Assembly: GCA_942491105.1 (NCBI GenBank)
Contig: CALNZX010000011.1
Span: 1-64,000, forward strand
Reading direction: 5' to 3'
Source: JBBEAM01 sp942491105
Lineage (GTDB): Bacteria; Pseudomonadota; Alphaproteobacteria; Kiloniellales; DSM-21159
Length of the DNA stretch: 64,000 nt
Both the position numbers and the translations under genes were made by a program. Of the stretch, positions 43,501 to 51,958 are shown in pieces. Every line of letters begins with the position of its first letter. The stretch's first letter is position 1. The notes under the pieces are model-generated. The model ran no database searches and was not told the DNA's origin. It worked only from the letters and a program-made list of their open reading frames with translations.

Positions 43501-43660
43501 CTGGTGTATCCCTACGGACGGAAGCCGGCGTTTGGCGGTGCTGCGAACTATTCTGCCGCGCGGCTTGACGGTCAAGCCGCGACCTGAAGTTCGCCGGGCG
43601 TGGTAAGCGCGTTACAATAACGCTGGCGAATCCAGCCAGCGCGACAAGTTTTAGGACGAC

Positions 43661-46000
43661 ATGGATCACAAGACTCCCAAGGATCACGCGGCTCCCGGCC
43701 TCGCCGAGGCGCCGGCGCAGGGCTATCAGGCGCCGCAAGCCGGCAGCCCGGCCAAGCCGGCCTACTTCGCCGAGCTCAACACCGCGCAGCGCGAAGCTGT
43801 GGAGACTCTCGACGGTCCGGTGCTGATGCTGGCCGGCGCCGGGACCGGCAAGACCAAGGCGCTGACAACGCGCCTGGCGCATCTGCTGATCGCCGGCAAG
43901 GCGCATCCCGGGCAGCTGCTCGCGGTGACCTTCACCAACAAGGCGGCGAGCGAGATGAAGGCGCGGGTCGCGGCGCTGCTCGGCCGGCCTTCGGTCGAGG
44001 GCTGGTGGCTGGGCACCTTCCATGCCCTGGCGGCGCGGATGCTGCGCGATCACGCCGAGGTTGTCGGCTTGAAGCGCAACTTCACCATTCTCGACAGCGA
44101 TGACCAGCTGCGGCTGATGAAGCAAATCCTGCGCGCCGAGAGTGTCGACGATAAAGCCTGGCCGGCGCGCAGCCTGCTCGCCGCCGTGCAGCGCTGGAAG
44201 GATCGCGGCCTGACACCGGACAAGATTTCCGCGGCCGAGTCCGGCGATCTCGCCAACGGCCGCATGGCGGAGATCTACAAGGCCTATCAAGACCGGCTGA
44301 TCGAACTGAACGCCGTCGATTTCGGCGATCTGATGCTGCACATGCTGACGGTGTTTCAGAGCCGCGACGATATTCTCAAGGGGTATCAGCGGCAGTTCCG
44401 CTACCTGCTGGTCGACGAGTACCAGGACACCAACGTTTCCCAGTATCTCTGGCTGCGGCTGCTGGCCTCGGGGCACAAGAACATCTGCTGCGTCGGCGAC
44501 GACGACCAGTCGATCTACGGCTGGCGCGGCGCCGAGGTGGGCAACATCCTGCGCTTCGAGACGGATTTCCCCGGCGCCAAGGTGGTCCGGCTGGAACGCA
44601 ACTACCGCTCGACGGCACATATCCTGGGGGCGGCTTCCGGCCTGATCGCCCACAACGAGGGACGGCTCGGCAAGACCCTGTGGACCGAGGATGACGAAGG
44701 CGAGCCGTTGCGCGTGCGCGGGCTGTGGGACGGCGAGGCGGAGGCCCGCTTCGTCGGCGAGGAACTGGAGAGACTGCAGCGCGATGGCGGCGATCTCTCC
44801 GATTGCGCGATCCTGGTGCGCACCACCGCCCAGACCCGTGAGTTCGAGGAACGCTTCATCACCCTGGGCCTGCCCTACCGGGTGATCGGCGGACCGCGCT
44901 TCTACGAGCGCCGGGAGATTCGCGACGCCCTGGCCTATCTGCGGCTGATCCAGTCCGGCGACGACGACCTGGCTTTCGAACGGATCGTCAACGTGCCCAA
45001 GCGCGGGCTTGGCGAGGCCAGTATCCAGACCCTGCAGAGCCTGCGCCGGGCCAAGGGGATCTCACTGCTCGACGCCGCGCGGCAGATCGTCCAGACCGAG
45101 GAACTGCGGCCCCAGGCGCGGCGGGCCTTGGCGGACTTCGTTGCCGACGTCGACCGTTGGCGCGAAGCGGTGCGGGAGACACCCCATCCCGAGTTGACCG
45201 AAATGGTGCTCGACGAGTCCGGCTACGCGGAGATGTTGCACAACGATAAGTCGATCGAGGCGCCGGGGCGCCTGGAGAACCTCAAGGAACTGATCAACGC
45301 CATCGCCGAGTTCGAGACGCTGGGCGGCTTTCTGGAGCACGTCAGCCTGGTGATGGAGAACAACGAGGCCAACAGCGGCGAGCAGGTCACGTTGATGACC
45401 CTGCACGCCGCCAAGGGGCTGGAATTCTCCACGGTCTTTCTGCCCGGTTGGGAAGAAGGTCTGTTCCCCAATCAGCGCGCGCTCGACGAGAGCGGTCTCA
45501 AGGGCTTGGAGGAGGAGCGGCGCCTGGCCTATGTCGGGCTGACGCGGGCGCGCAAGCGGGTGGTGATCAGCCATGCCGCCAACCGCCGTCTGCACGGGTC
45601 CTGGGCCGCCGCCATTCCGTCGCGCTTTATCGACGAATTGCCGCAGGAGCACATCGAGATGGAAACCGACCCCGGTCTCTATGGCGCCGCGCAGCCGAGC
45701 TGGGCCGGTTCGGTGTTTTCGAGCTGGGGCGAAACCCGCAGCTCTCCGGGAATGCTGCGGGCCAAGGCGCGGGAAGCCGGCGGGCGCGCCGCGAGCCGCT
45801 TCATCGAAGGCAGCGCCCAGGTCATCGAGTCCTTGCCGCGCCAGGGGGTTCCCTCGGTAGGCGAGCGGGTTTTCCATCAAAAATTCGGATATGGCCGGGT
45901 GCGCGTGGTCGAGGGGGAAAAGCTCGTCATCGCCTTCGAAAAGGCCGGGCAGAAGAAGGTCATGGCGTCTTTCGTCGTGCCCGCCGATCAGGCGGGTTAG
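43661..46000 (+). CDS. uvrD: UvrD/PcrA-type DNA helicase
   Basis: A 779-residue superfamily 1A helicase. All motifs are visible: Q-motif LNTAQREAV, Walker A AGAGTGKT (~58), Ia FTNKAASEMKARV, Walker B LLVDEYQDTN (~250), III GDDDQSIYGWRGA, IV VVRLERNYRS, V LMTLHAAKGLEFSTVFLPG and VI RRLAYVGLTRARK. The C-terminus ends in a Tudor-like PcrA RNA-polymerase-binding domain (GERVFHQKFGYGRVRVVEG). It unwinds DNA in repair and removes stalled polymerase. Upstream of prmA by three bases, as in many alphaproteobacteria. Confidence 0.96.
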   Translation: MDHKTPKDHAAPGLAEAPAQGYQAPQAGSPAKPAYFAELNTAQREAVETLDGPVLMLAGAGTGKTKALTTRLAHLLIAGKAHPGQLLAVTFTNKAASEMKARVAALLGRPSVEGWWLGTFHALAARMLRDHAEVVGLKRNFTILDSDDQLRLMKQILRAESVDDKAWPARSLLAAVQRWKDRGLTPDKISAAESGDLANGRMAEIYKAYQDRLIELNAVDFGDLMLHMLTVFQSRDDILKGYQRQFRYLLVDEYQDTNVSQYLWLRLLASGHKNICCVGDDDQSIYGWRGAEVGNILRFETDFPGAKVVRLERNYRSTAHILGAASGLIAHNEGRLGKTLWTEDDEGEPLRVRGLWDGEAEARFVGEELERLQRDGGDLSDCAILVRTTAQTREFEERFITLGLPYRVIGGPRFYERREIRDALAYLRLIQSGDDDLAFERIVNVPKRGLGEASIQTLQSLRRAKGISLLDAARQIVQTEELRPQARRALADFVADVDRWREAVRETPHPELTEMVLDESGYAEMLHNDKSIEAPGRLENLKELINAIAEFETLGGFLEHVSLVMENNEANSGEQVTLMTLHAAKGLEFSTVFLPGWEEGLFPNQRALDESGLKGLEEERRLAYVGLTRARKRVVISHAANRRLHGSWAAAIPSRFIDELPQEHIEMETDPGLYGAAQPSWAGSVFSSWGETRSSPGMLRAKAREAGGRAASRFIEGSAQVIESLPRQGVPSVGERVFHQKFGYGRVRVVEGEKLVIAFEKAGQKKVMASFVVPADQAG

Positions 46001-46003
46001 CAG

Positions 46004-46891
46004 ATGAGCGCTTCCTGGCGGGTAACCTTGCGGGTGCCAGCATCCGCGCTGGGCCTGTTCGAGACGGCTCTGGAGCCGCTCGGCGGGGCGCTGGTCAGCG
46101 ATCTGCCCGATGCGCGGGGCGAGGTGCGTCTCGATCTCTACCTTTCGCAGGCGCCGGACGGCGCGGAACTGGAGCGCTGTCTTGCGGAGGCGGCGCAGGC
46201 CGCCGGGGTCGCGCTACCCGTGGCCGAATCACAAGCCGTCGAGGAGCGCGACTGGGTGGCGGAAAGCCAGGCCGGCCTGCCGGCGCAGCGCGCCGGGCGG
46301 TTTTTCCTCCATGGCAGCCATGTCACGGAAAAGCCGCCGGCCTCGTCGATCCCGATTTTGATCGATGCCAATGCCGCTTTCGGCACCGGCCGCCACGAGA
46401 CCACCAAGGGCTGCCTCCTGGCGCTCGGCGACCTGGCCAAGCGGACGCCGCCGCGCCCGCCCTATCTCGACATGGGCTGCGGCTCAGGGGTTCTGGCCAT
46501 CGCGATGGCCAAGCTCTGGGGGCGCGGTAAGCGGGATCTAATCCTTGCCGCCGATAACGACCCGATCGCGGTACGCATTACCGCCGAGAACGCCAAGCTC
46601 AATAGCGCCGCCGCGCCGATCCGCGCGCTACGGAGCGATGGCTACGCCAGCCACGAGATCGCGAAGTCCGCGCCCTATGGCCTGATCGTCGCCAACATTC
46701 TTGCGCAGCCGCTCTGCGATATGGCTGGGGATCTCGCGCGGGTGCTCGCGCCGGGGGGCGTTGCCATCCTGTCCGGCCTGCTGATCCGCCAGGAGCGGGA
46801 AGTGCTGAGCGCGCATCTCGACTACGGCCTGGCGATCAGCCGCCGCTTTCGCCTGGGGGAGTGGTCGACCCTGCAGCTGGTCAAGCGTTAG
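46004..46891 (+). CDS. prmA: Ribosomal protein L11 methyltransferase
   Basis: PrmA methylates ribosomal protein L11. The 295-residue protein has the PrmA-specific INDAN-like motif (LIDANAAFGTGRHETTKGCL), SAM motif I YLDMGCGSGVLAIAMAKLW, and motif IV LIVANILAQPL (NPPY-like). The N-terminal substrate-recognition domain is shorter than in Thermus. Start three bases after uvrD, so probably co-translated. Confidence 0.95.
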   Translation: MSASWRVTLRVPASALGLFETALEPLGGALVSDLPDARGEVRLDLYLSQAPDGAELERCLAEAAQAAGVALPVAESQAVEERDWVAESQAGLPAQRAGRFFLHGSHVTEKPPASSIPILIDANAAFGTGRHETTKGCLLALGDLAKRTPPRPPYLDMGCGSGVLAIAMAKLWGRGKRDLILAADNDPIAVRITAENAKLNSAAAPIRALRSDGYASHEIAKSAPYGLIVANILAQPLCDMAGDLARVLAPGGVAILSGLLIRQEREVLSAHLDYGLAISRRFRLGEWSTLQLVKR

Positions 46892-46908
46892 CGGGAGACA
46901 CAACGGAA

Positions 46909-46945
46909 AACGGCGGCGACTCGTTAAAGTCGACCGCCGTTCGAT
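46909..46945. terminator. Hairpin terminator between prmA and the DUF1127 gene
   Basis: Stem AACGGCGGCGAC / GTCGACCGCCGTT with one bulged A and a seven-base loop. Read on the minus strand it is followed by TTTTCC, so it can terminate the minus-strand gene; it may also stop prmA. Confidence 0.75.
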
Positions 46946-47000
46946 CCGGCCCCACGGGAGGAGAAATGGGGTCCGGTTTATCCGTGCCGGCTAGCGTGTA

Positions 47001-47660
47001 TTACGCAGCCTGCTTGGTGTTGCTCGCGGACACGTTCGTGTCGTTGGCGGGCGTGTTCGGCTGCCAATCCAGCTTGCTGGAACCGAAAGGCCGGGCCACG
47101 AGCGTCTCGAATTCGTGCGCCAGCGCGGCCATCGGGCTCGCGATGCTGGCGACGGCGCGGGACAGCAGACCGCGGTTACGCGTCAGCTCTTCGGAAATAT
47201 CCCAGACCTGGCTCCGCTCGAAGCCGATGTCGGCCAGGATACGGTCGTCCATGCTGAGCAGTTCGCGAACCGTGCGGCGGCGGTCGCTATCTTCCTTCCA
47301 GCGCCGGACCTGACGGCTCCAAAAGCTGGAAACGGCCGGCACGCTCTCGCGCGAAATATCATTGGCCTTGCCATAGATGGTGCTGCGGTTGAGGCCGATG
47401 TCGGCCAGGTCGCGGTCGCCGAGCGCGGAGAGTGCGGCGAGCGTCCTGTGCCGGCTGATGCTGCGGCGGATCTTCGCGGTCAGGAGGTTCAAGCCAGAGA
47501 CGTCGGCAATGCCGCCGCCGAGCTTGACCAGAATTTTGCGCATGGCCGCAGCCTGCAGACGCCGGGCTTCTTGAACCAGAACGTAGGTCTGGTTGTGCAC
47601 CTCGGTAAGCGCGCTATCGCTGCGCAGGGAGGCGATTTCGTGAGCCGTTAGGCGCTTCAT
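47001..47660 (-). CDS. Tandem DUF1127-motif protein
   Basis: A 219-residue protein with two copies of the DUF1127-like motif, usually found once in ~45-residue proteins: LAALSALGDRDLADIGLNR (residues ~74-92) and VRELLSMDDRILADIGFER (~131-149). Each is preceded by a basic helix. DUF1127 proteins include small RNA-binding/phosphate- and carbon-regulating factors of alphaproteobacteria (e.g. CcaF1). The N-terminal 60 residues and C-terminal tail (SASNTKQAA) are unlike them. A duplicated motif in one protein is unusual. Confidence 0.8.
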   Translation of the reverse strand: MKRLTAHEIASLRSDSALTEVHNQTYVLVQEARRLQAAAMRKILVKLGGGIADVSGLNLLTAKIRRSISRHRTLAALSALGDRDLADIGLNRSTIYGKANDISRESVPAVSSFWSRQVRRWKEDSDRRRTVRELLSMDDRILADIGFERSQVWDISEELTRNRGLLSRAVASIASPMAALAHEFETLVARPFGSSKLDWQPNTPANDTNVSASNTKQAA

Positions 47661-47908
47661 GACGTGTAACTCCGATACATACAGTTTTTTTGCGTACAGT
47701 TTTCATCCGGACCGACGCGAGGCGTTGGAACGATCCGCGATCTCCGGTAGGCCAGAGATAAGGATGAATGCCACGCGCGAGCAGGGGGCTATTTTGCACT
47801 GCAGCATTGCAGTTGCAGCATGTCTCCCTGGGGCGCGGCATTGCTCGCTTCCCGGCCCCTGTGAGTGCGCGCTTGCACTCTCCGCGTGGCGCTCCTAGCT
47901 TTTGCTGC

Positions 47909-49744
47909 ATGGATATGAAAACACCGGCGGAGGGAAGCTCCGCCAAGGCAGTTTCCGGCAAGCGCCTGACGGCCCTGCGCGCGCAGCTCGCGGCACAGGG
48001 CGTCGACGGAGTCCTCTTGCCCCGCTCCGACGAGCATCAGGGGGAATACGTTCCGCCCCATGCCGAACGCCTCGCCTGGCTCACTGGATTCAAGGGCTCG
48101 GCGGGCCTGGCCGTGGTGTTGAAGGAGCGGGCGGCGATCTTCGTCGATGGCCGCTACACCCTGCAGGTTCGCGAGGAGGTCGATACGGCGCTGTTCGAGC
48201 CGCTGCCGCTTGCCGAACAGGGGCCCCGGGACTGGATCGCCAAGACCCTGGCCGGGGGCAGGCTGGGTTACGATCCCTGGCTGCATACCCGGGCGCAGGT
48301 GCGTGGCTTCGAAGCCGCGGCCCGGCGAGCGGGCGGGGCGCTGTTGCCCCTGGCCGCCAACCCTATCGATGCCGTCTGGCCGGACCAGCCTGCCTTGCCG
48401 GCCGCCCCGGCGCGGCCGCATCCGCTTGAATACGCGGGCAGGTCTTCGGCGGAGAAACGTGCTGAAATCTCCGGGATCCTGGCGGAGCAGGGCGCCAGGG
48501 CAGCGGTTCTGACCCTGCCGGATTCCATCGCCTGGCTGCTGAACCTGCGCGGTGGGGATGTCGGCCACATGCCGGTGGTGCTGTCCTTCGCCATCCTCCA
48601 TGACGATGGGCGCGTCGATTGGTTCGTCGCCGCCAACAAGCTGAACGAGGAGCTGCTGGCCTGGATCGATCCTCAGGTCACGGCGCATCCGCCGGAAGCC
48701 TTCGCCGGGGCGCTCGATGCGCTCGGCTCCGGGCCGGTTCTGGCCGACTCGCTGACGGCGGCGGAGTGGATTTTCGGCAGGCTGGAAGCCGCCGGCGCGC
48801 AGATCATCGACGCCAGCGATCCCTGTCAGCTGCCCAAGGCCTGCAAGAATTCCGTCGAGATCGAAGGCGCGCGCCGGGCGCATCGCCGCGACGGAGCGGC
48901 GGTCAGCCGTTTTCTCGCCTGGTTCTCCCGGCAGGGCGCGGCGCGTGCCGGAAGCAACGACCCGGTGATGGAGCTGGAGGCCGCGGATAAACTAGAGAGC
49001 TTCCGCCGGATAAATCCGGAACTGCGCGATCTTTCCTTCGATACCATCGCGGGCGCCGGCCCCCATGGCGCGGTGGTGCACTACCGTGTCAGCGCGCAGA
49101 GCAACCGCGCGCTCGGCGCCGGCGAGCTGTTTCTGCTCGATTCCGGCGGGCAGTACCCCGATGGCACCACAGATATCACCCGTACCCTGGCCGTCGGAAC
49201 GCCGACGCCGGAGATGCGGGAGCGCTTTACCCGGGTGCTGCAGGGGCATATCGCCATCGCCACGGCGCGTTTCCCCAAGGGAACGACCGGCAGCGCTCTG
49301 GATATCCTGGCGCGCATGCCGCTGTGGCAGGCGGGATTGGACTACGACCATGGCACCGGCCACGGCGTCGGCAGCTATCTCGGCGTGCATGAGGGGCCGC
49401 AGCGCATCTCCAAGCTGCCGAACAGCGTCGCGCTGCGCCCGGGAATGATCGTCTCCAACGAGCCTGGCTACTACAAGGAAGGGGCCTATGGGATCCGCAT
49501 CGAGAATCTGGTCGCGGTTGTCGAGGCCGAGGCGGAAGAATCCGATGGCCAAGCGATGCTGGCCTTCGAGACGCTGACCCTGGCGCCGATCGACAGCGCT
49601 CTCATCGACATCGGTATGCTCAGCGAGAGCGAGCTGGGCTGGGTGAATGCCTACCATGCCCGGGTGCGTGAAAGCCTGGCGCCACTGCTCGACGGCGAGG
49701 ATCTGGCGTGGCTGGAGGAGGCGACGGAGACCCTGCGGCGCTAG
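47909..49744 (+). CDS. Xaa-Pro aminopeptidase (aminopeptidase P, M24B)
   Basis: A 611-residue M24B peptidase that removes an N-terminal residue preceding proline. The N-terminal two creatinase-like domains (LPRSDEHQGEYVPPHAERLAWLTGF; DSIAWLLNLRG) lead to a pita-bread domain with metal ligands in LLDSGGQYPDGTTDITRT (two Asp), GHGVGSYLGVHEGPQ (His), NEPGYY (Glu) and IRIENL (Glu). The start MDMKTPAEG was used; a longer open frame upstream has an implausible Cys/Arg-rich composition. The third gene in the conserved uvrD-prmA-pepP neighbourhood. Confidence 0.94.
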   Translation: MDMKTPAEGSSAKAVSGKRLTALRAQLAAQGVDGVLLPRSDEHQGEYVPPHAERLAWLTGFKGSAGLAVVLKERAAIFVDGRYTLQVREEVDTALFEPLPLAEQGPRDWIAKTLAGGRLGYDPWLHTRAQVRGFEAAARRAGGALLPLAANPIDAVWPDQPALPAAPARPHPLEYAGRSSAEKRAEISGILAEQGARAAVLTLPDSIAWLLNLRGGDVGHMPVVLSFAILHDDGRVDWFVAANKLNEELLAWIDPQVTAHPPEAFAGALDALGSGPVLADSLTAAEWIFGRLEAAGAQIIDASDPCQLPKACKNSVEIEGARRAHRRDGAAVSRFLAWFSRQGAARAGSNDPVMELEAADKLESFRRINPELRDLSFDTIAGAGPHGAVVHYRVSAQSNRALGAGELFLLDSGGQYPDGTTDITRTLAVGTPTPEMRERFTRVLQGHIAIATARFPKGTTGSALDILARMPLWQAGLDYDHGTGHGVGSYLGVHEGPQRISKLPNSVALRPGMIVSNEPGYYKEGAYGIRIENLVAVVEAEAEESDGQAMLAFETLTLAPIDSALIDIGMLSESELGWVNAYHARVRESLAPLLDGEDLAWLEEATETLRR

Positions 49745-49750
49745 GCCGGC

Positions 49751-50056
49751 TTAGAAGGTCTGGCGCAGGCGATAGACGCGGTTGCCGTCCCCGGCGGTCG
49801 CGCGTTCCAGCGCGTAGCACAGCTCGATCAATTCCTCGTCGTAGTCGAAGGAGTTGGCATCGACCTGCACTTTGACCTGGCGCGCCTCCTGGCCGCTGAT
49901 CTCGAGCCCGGGCGAAGCGTCTTGCCAATCGAAGGCCTTGCCGGCGGCGAAGTACTCCGGGATATCGTAGAGATGATAGTCGCCGCCCATATAGGCGAGC
50001 AGCAGGCTTTCCCGTCCTTCGGGACCGGTGATGTAGATGCCCGCTTCCTGTGCCAT
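49751..50056 (-). CDS. Hypothetical protein overlapping ligA stop
   Basis: A 101-residue acidic soluble protein (YITGPEGRESLLLAYMGGDYHLYDIPEYF) that I do not recognise. Its ATG overlaps the ligA stop codon by one base (ATGA arrangement), so it is translationally coupled to DNA ligase. It converges on aminopeptidase P with a six-base gap. Confidence 0.75.
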   Translation of the reverse strand: MAQEAGIYITGPEGRESLLLAYMGGDYHLYDIPEYFAAGKAFDWQDASPGLEISGQEARQVKVQVDANSFDYDEELIELCYALERATAGDGNRVYRLRQTF

Positions 50057-50480
50057 CAGCTCCCGCCAATCAGCTTCAGCCAGTCATCCTCGCTGAGGGT
50101 GGCGACACCCAGTTCCGCGGCCTTCTTGGCCTTGGAGCCGGCATCCGCGCCAACCACCACATAGTCGGTCTTCTTCGATACCGATCCCGCGACCTTGGCG
50201 CCCAGACCTTCCGCTCTTGCCTTGGCTTCGTGGCGGGTCATGCGCTCCAGGCTACCGGTAAAAACGACGGTCTTTCCAGCCACCGGGGAGTCCCCGGTAT
50301 CCGGCGCGGCGTAGGCTTCTATGGTTAACTCACCTTGCAGCGCGCGCAAGACCTCCAGATTGTGCGGCTCGCCGAAGAAAAACACCAGATCGTCGGCGAC
50401 CGCCATGCCGATGCCTTCGATGTTGCAGAGATCGGCATAGTGCTCGCCGACCGCCTCCGGCTTATGCGCGTCGAGCGCGG
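50056..50480 (-). CDS. ligA: NAD-dependent DNA ligase, C-terminal fragment cut at the junction
   Basis: Only the last ~141 residues of LigA are present: the end of the helix-hairpin-helix region (YADLCNIEGIGMAVADDLV) and the complete BRCT domain (VAGKTVVFTGSLERMTRHEAK ... TDYVVVGADAGSKAKKAAELG), ending in LIGGS. Going upstream (toward higher coordinates), the LigA frame stops making sense after AALDAHKPEAV. From there the opposite gene, an ScfR-type regulator, is read. LigA is essential, so this is most likely an artificial join. Its stop overlaps the start of the next gene. Confidence 0.9.
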
Positions 50481-50482
50481 CC
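50478..50482. other. Probable chimeric junction between two genomes
   Basis: Here two unrelated minus-strand genes are both cut: ligA on the left misses its first ~80 percent, and the regulator on the right misses its C-terminus. The sequences meet at GCGGCCGAT with at most a few bases of shared sequence. Frameshift density rises abruptly to the right. A library or assembly chimera is the simplest explanation. Confidence 0.8.
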
Positions 50483-51733
50483 GATGCTGTAGGTCGTGCC
50501 TTTGACGAGCGAGCCCTGCTGAGGCTCACTCACGATCTTGGCAAAGCAGAAATAGGTCGAACCATCGGGAAACGCCGAGTACTGCTTGGTGATCACGCTC
50601 GGGGTGAGAAACGCCAGGTGCACGGCCATCTTCGGACAGGAGCCGTCCTGGTGGGGAAAGCGAATGCCGTCCCCCGGAATAGCGCTTGGAGATGTTTCCC
50701 GCGACATCGACCCGAAGGAAGTGCATCGGAGCCCCGCGACGCCGAGGGTCCGAAAGGTTGCAGATTCGATGCGCAACCGTTTCGTAGGACGATTCGAAGA
50801 GCTGCGCGAGAAGCTCGACGTCGTAGCGCGAGCTGGTGACCTCTCGATAGAACTCCGGATACGGAAGCAAGAAGCGCTCCAGCGAAGTAGTTGGCGAGGT
50901 GAATCTTGAGCAGCTTTCGGGTCTCCCCGTGTTGACCGCTGTAGCCTTCGAGGATGGGTTCGTGAAGCTTCTCTTCGTCGAAAAGACCAAGCGCGATCGG
51001 TGTGCGCCAATTGAAACTTCAGACGCTGTTCGAAGAGATCGCTCGAGACGGTGAGAACACGCTCTTCGGCGTTCCACGTTCGGATGACGGAGCTGTCGGT
51101 GCGCTCGGGAATCCGATGAACGCGGACGCCTACCTGCTCGAGAAGACCACGCTCGAGGTCGTCGCTGGTCACGCGGCGTCCGAATGCGCAATCGCGGCGA
51201 AACTGCTGCGCGCGTTCCTCGAGCTGTTCGAACCAGTTGTGGTTCTGCTCCAGAAAGTCCGTCACCTCGTCGTACGGATTGTAGTCGAAGCGAACAGAGC
51301 CTTCGTCGGCCTGCTGCTCCCGTTCTGCAAGGCTCGTCATCACATGGTCGAGCTGGCTGCGGGTGTTCTTGTACAGATTGAACAGCGCCGTGATGGTCGC
51401 CATCATGCGCGGCTCGGCGCTCATGCTGGCGAGATCTTCTTCGCTCAGGTCGAGCGAGCGAAGCAACGGCTCGTCGAGGAGCCTGGCAAGGCCATCGTCG
51501 ACCCGTCGCTCGCCGAGGCTCGACATGAAGTCCTCGACCGCCACATCGTAGAGCTCCAGCGCCTGAAAGAGCAGCGGCAGCTGCACGACGCGCTTGCCCT
51601 TCTCGATGAGGCTCAAATAGGCAGGTGAGATCTTCAGACGCCGCGCGACCTCGCTCTGCTGAAGGCCCCGACGAAGCCGAAGCTCCCGCAGACGCTGTCC
51701 CATCGCGGCGTTGGTCTCGGCCATTCGCGGCAT
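50480..51733 (-). CDS. ScfR/RamB-type short-chain acyl-CoA regulator, truncated and frameshifted
   Basis: An XRE-family helix-turn-helix domain (MGQRLRELRLRRGLQQSEVA; ISPAYLSLIEKGKR) is followed by an ImmA/IrrE-like domain (e.g. EERVLTVSSDLFEQRLKFQLAHT; LLKIHLANYFAGALL) and a DUF2083-type C-terminal domain (SSYETVAHRICNLSDPRRRGAP; FAKIVSEPQQGS). This order is that of ScfR regulators (RamB, PccR) controlling propionate or acetate assimilation. Three one-base insertions (near 51,000, 50,870 and in a G-run near 50,680) break the frame. The C-terminus is lost at 50,480. It is divergent from ecm, its probable target. Confidence 0.85.
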
Positions 51734-51738
51734 TTACC

Positions 51739-51751
51739 GCAAATTTACAAA
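51739..51751 (-). promoter_or_regulatory. ScfR-type operator candidate between regulator and ecm
   Basis: On the minus strand the sequence reads TTTGTAAATTTGC, two overlapping near copies of the TTTGCAAA element known for RamB/PccR-type regulators. It lies six bases upstream of the regulator start, consistent with autoregulation, in the 225-base divergent region shared with ecm. Confidence 0.55.
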
Positions 51752-51958
51752 ATCTGCCAGAGCGGAGAAGGGCACTTAAACCTCGTTTGGGAGGCGCTTG
51801 ACCCTCCACGAGCGTATGATAGTGAAACAGGGTTCAGGCTCGACCGTGTGAAGCTGTAAAGAGCACCGCAACGGCCGCAGGGGCTTCGAACCCAAGGAAG
51901 GCCAAAACGAGGTAGGCTTCGGCCCCCTCAGGCAAATCGCAGAGGAAAGGACCGGCCA

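Noticed and set aside
41281..43587. 768-residue plus-strand open frame across the ClC gene end and the aspartoacylase-family gene
   Set aside because: A frame-shadow: Arg/Gly/Ala-rich, no motif, and it covers two well-supported genes.
50526..51809. 427-residue alternative minus-strand frame over the ScfR-type regulator
   Set aside because: Only pieces of it carry the regulator's sequence; it reflects frameshifts, not a separate gene.
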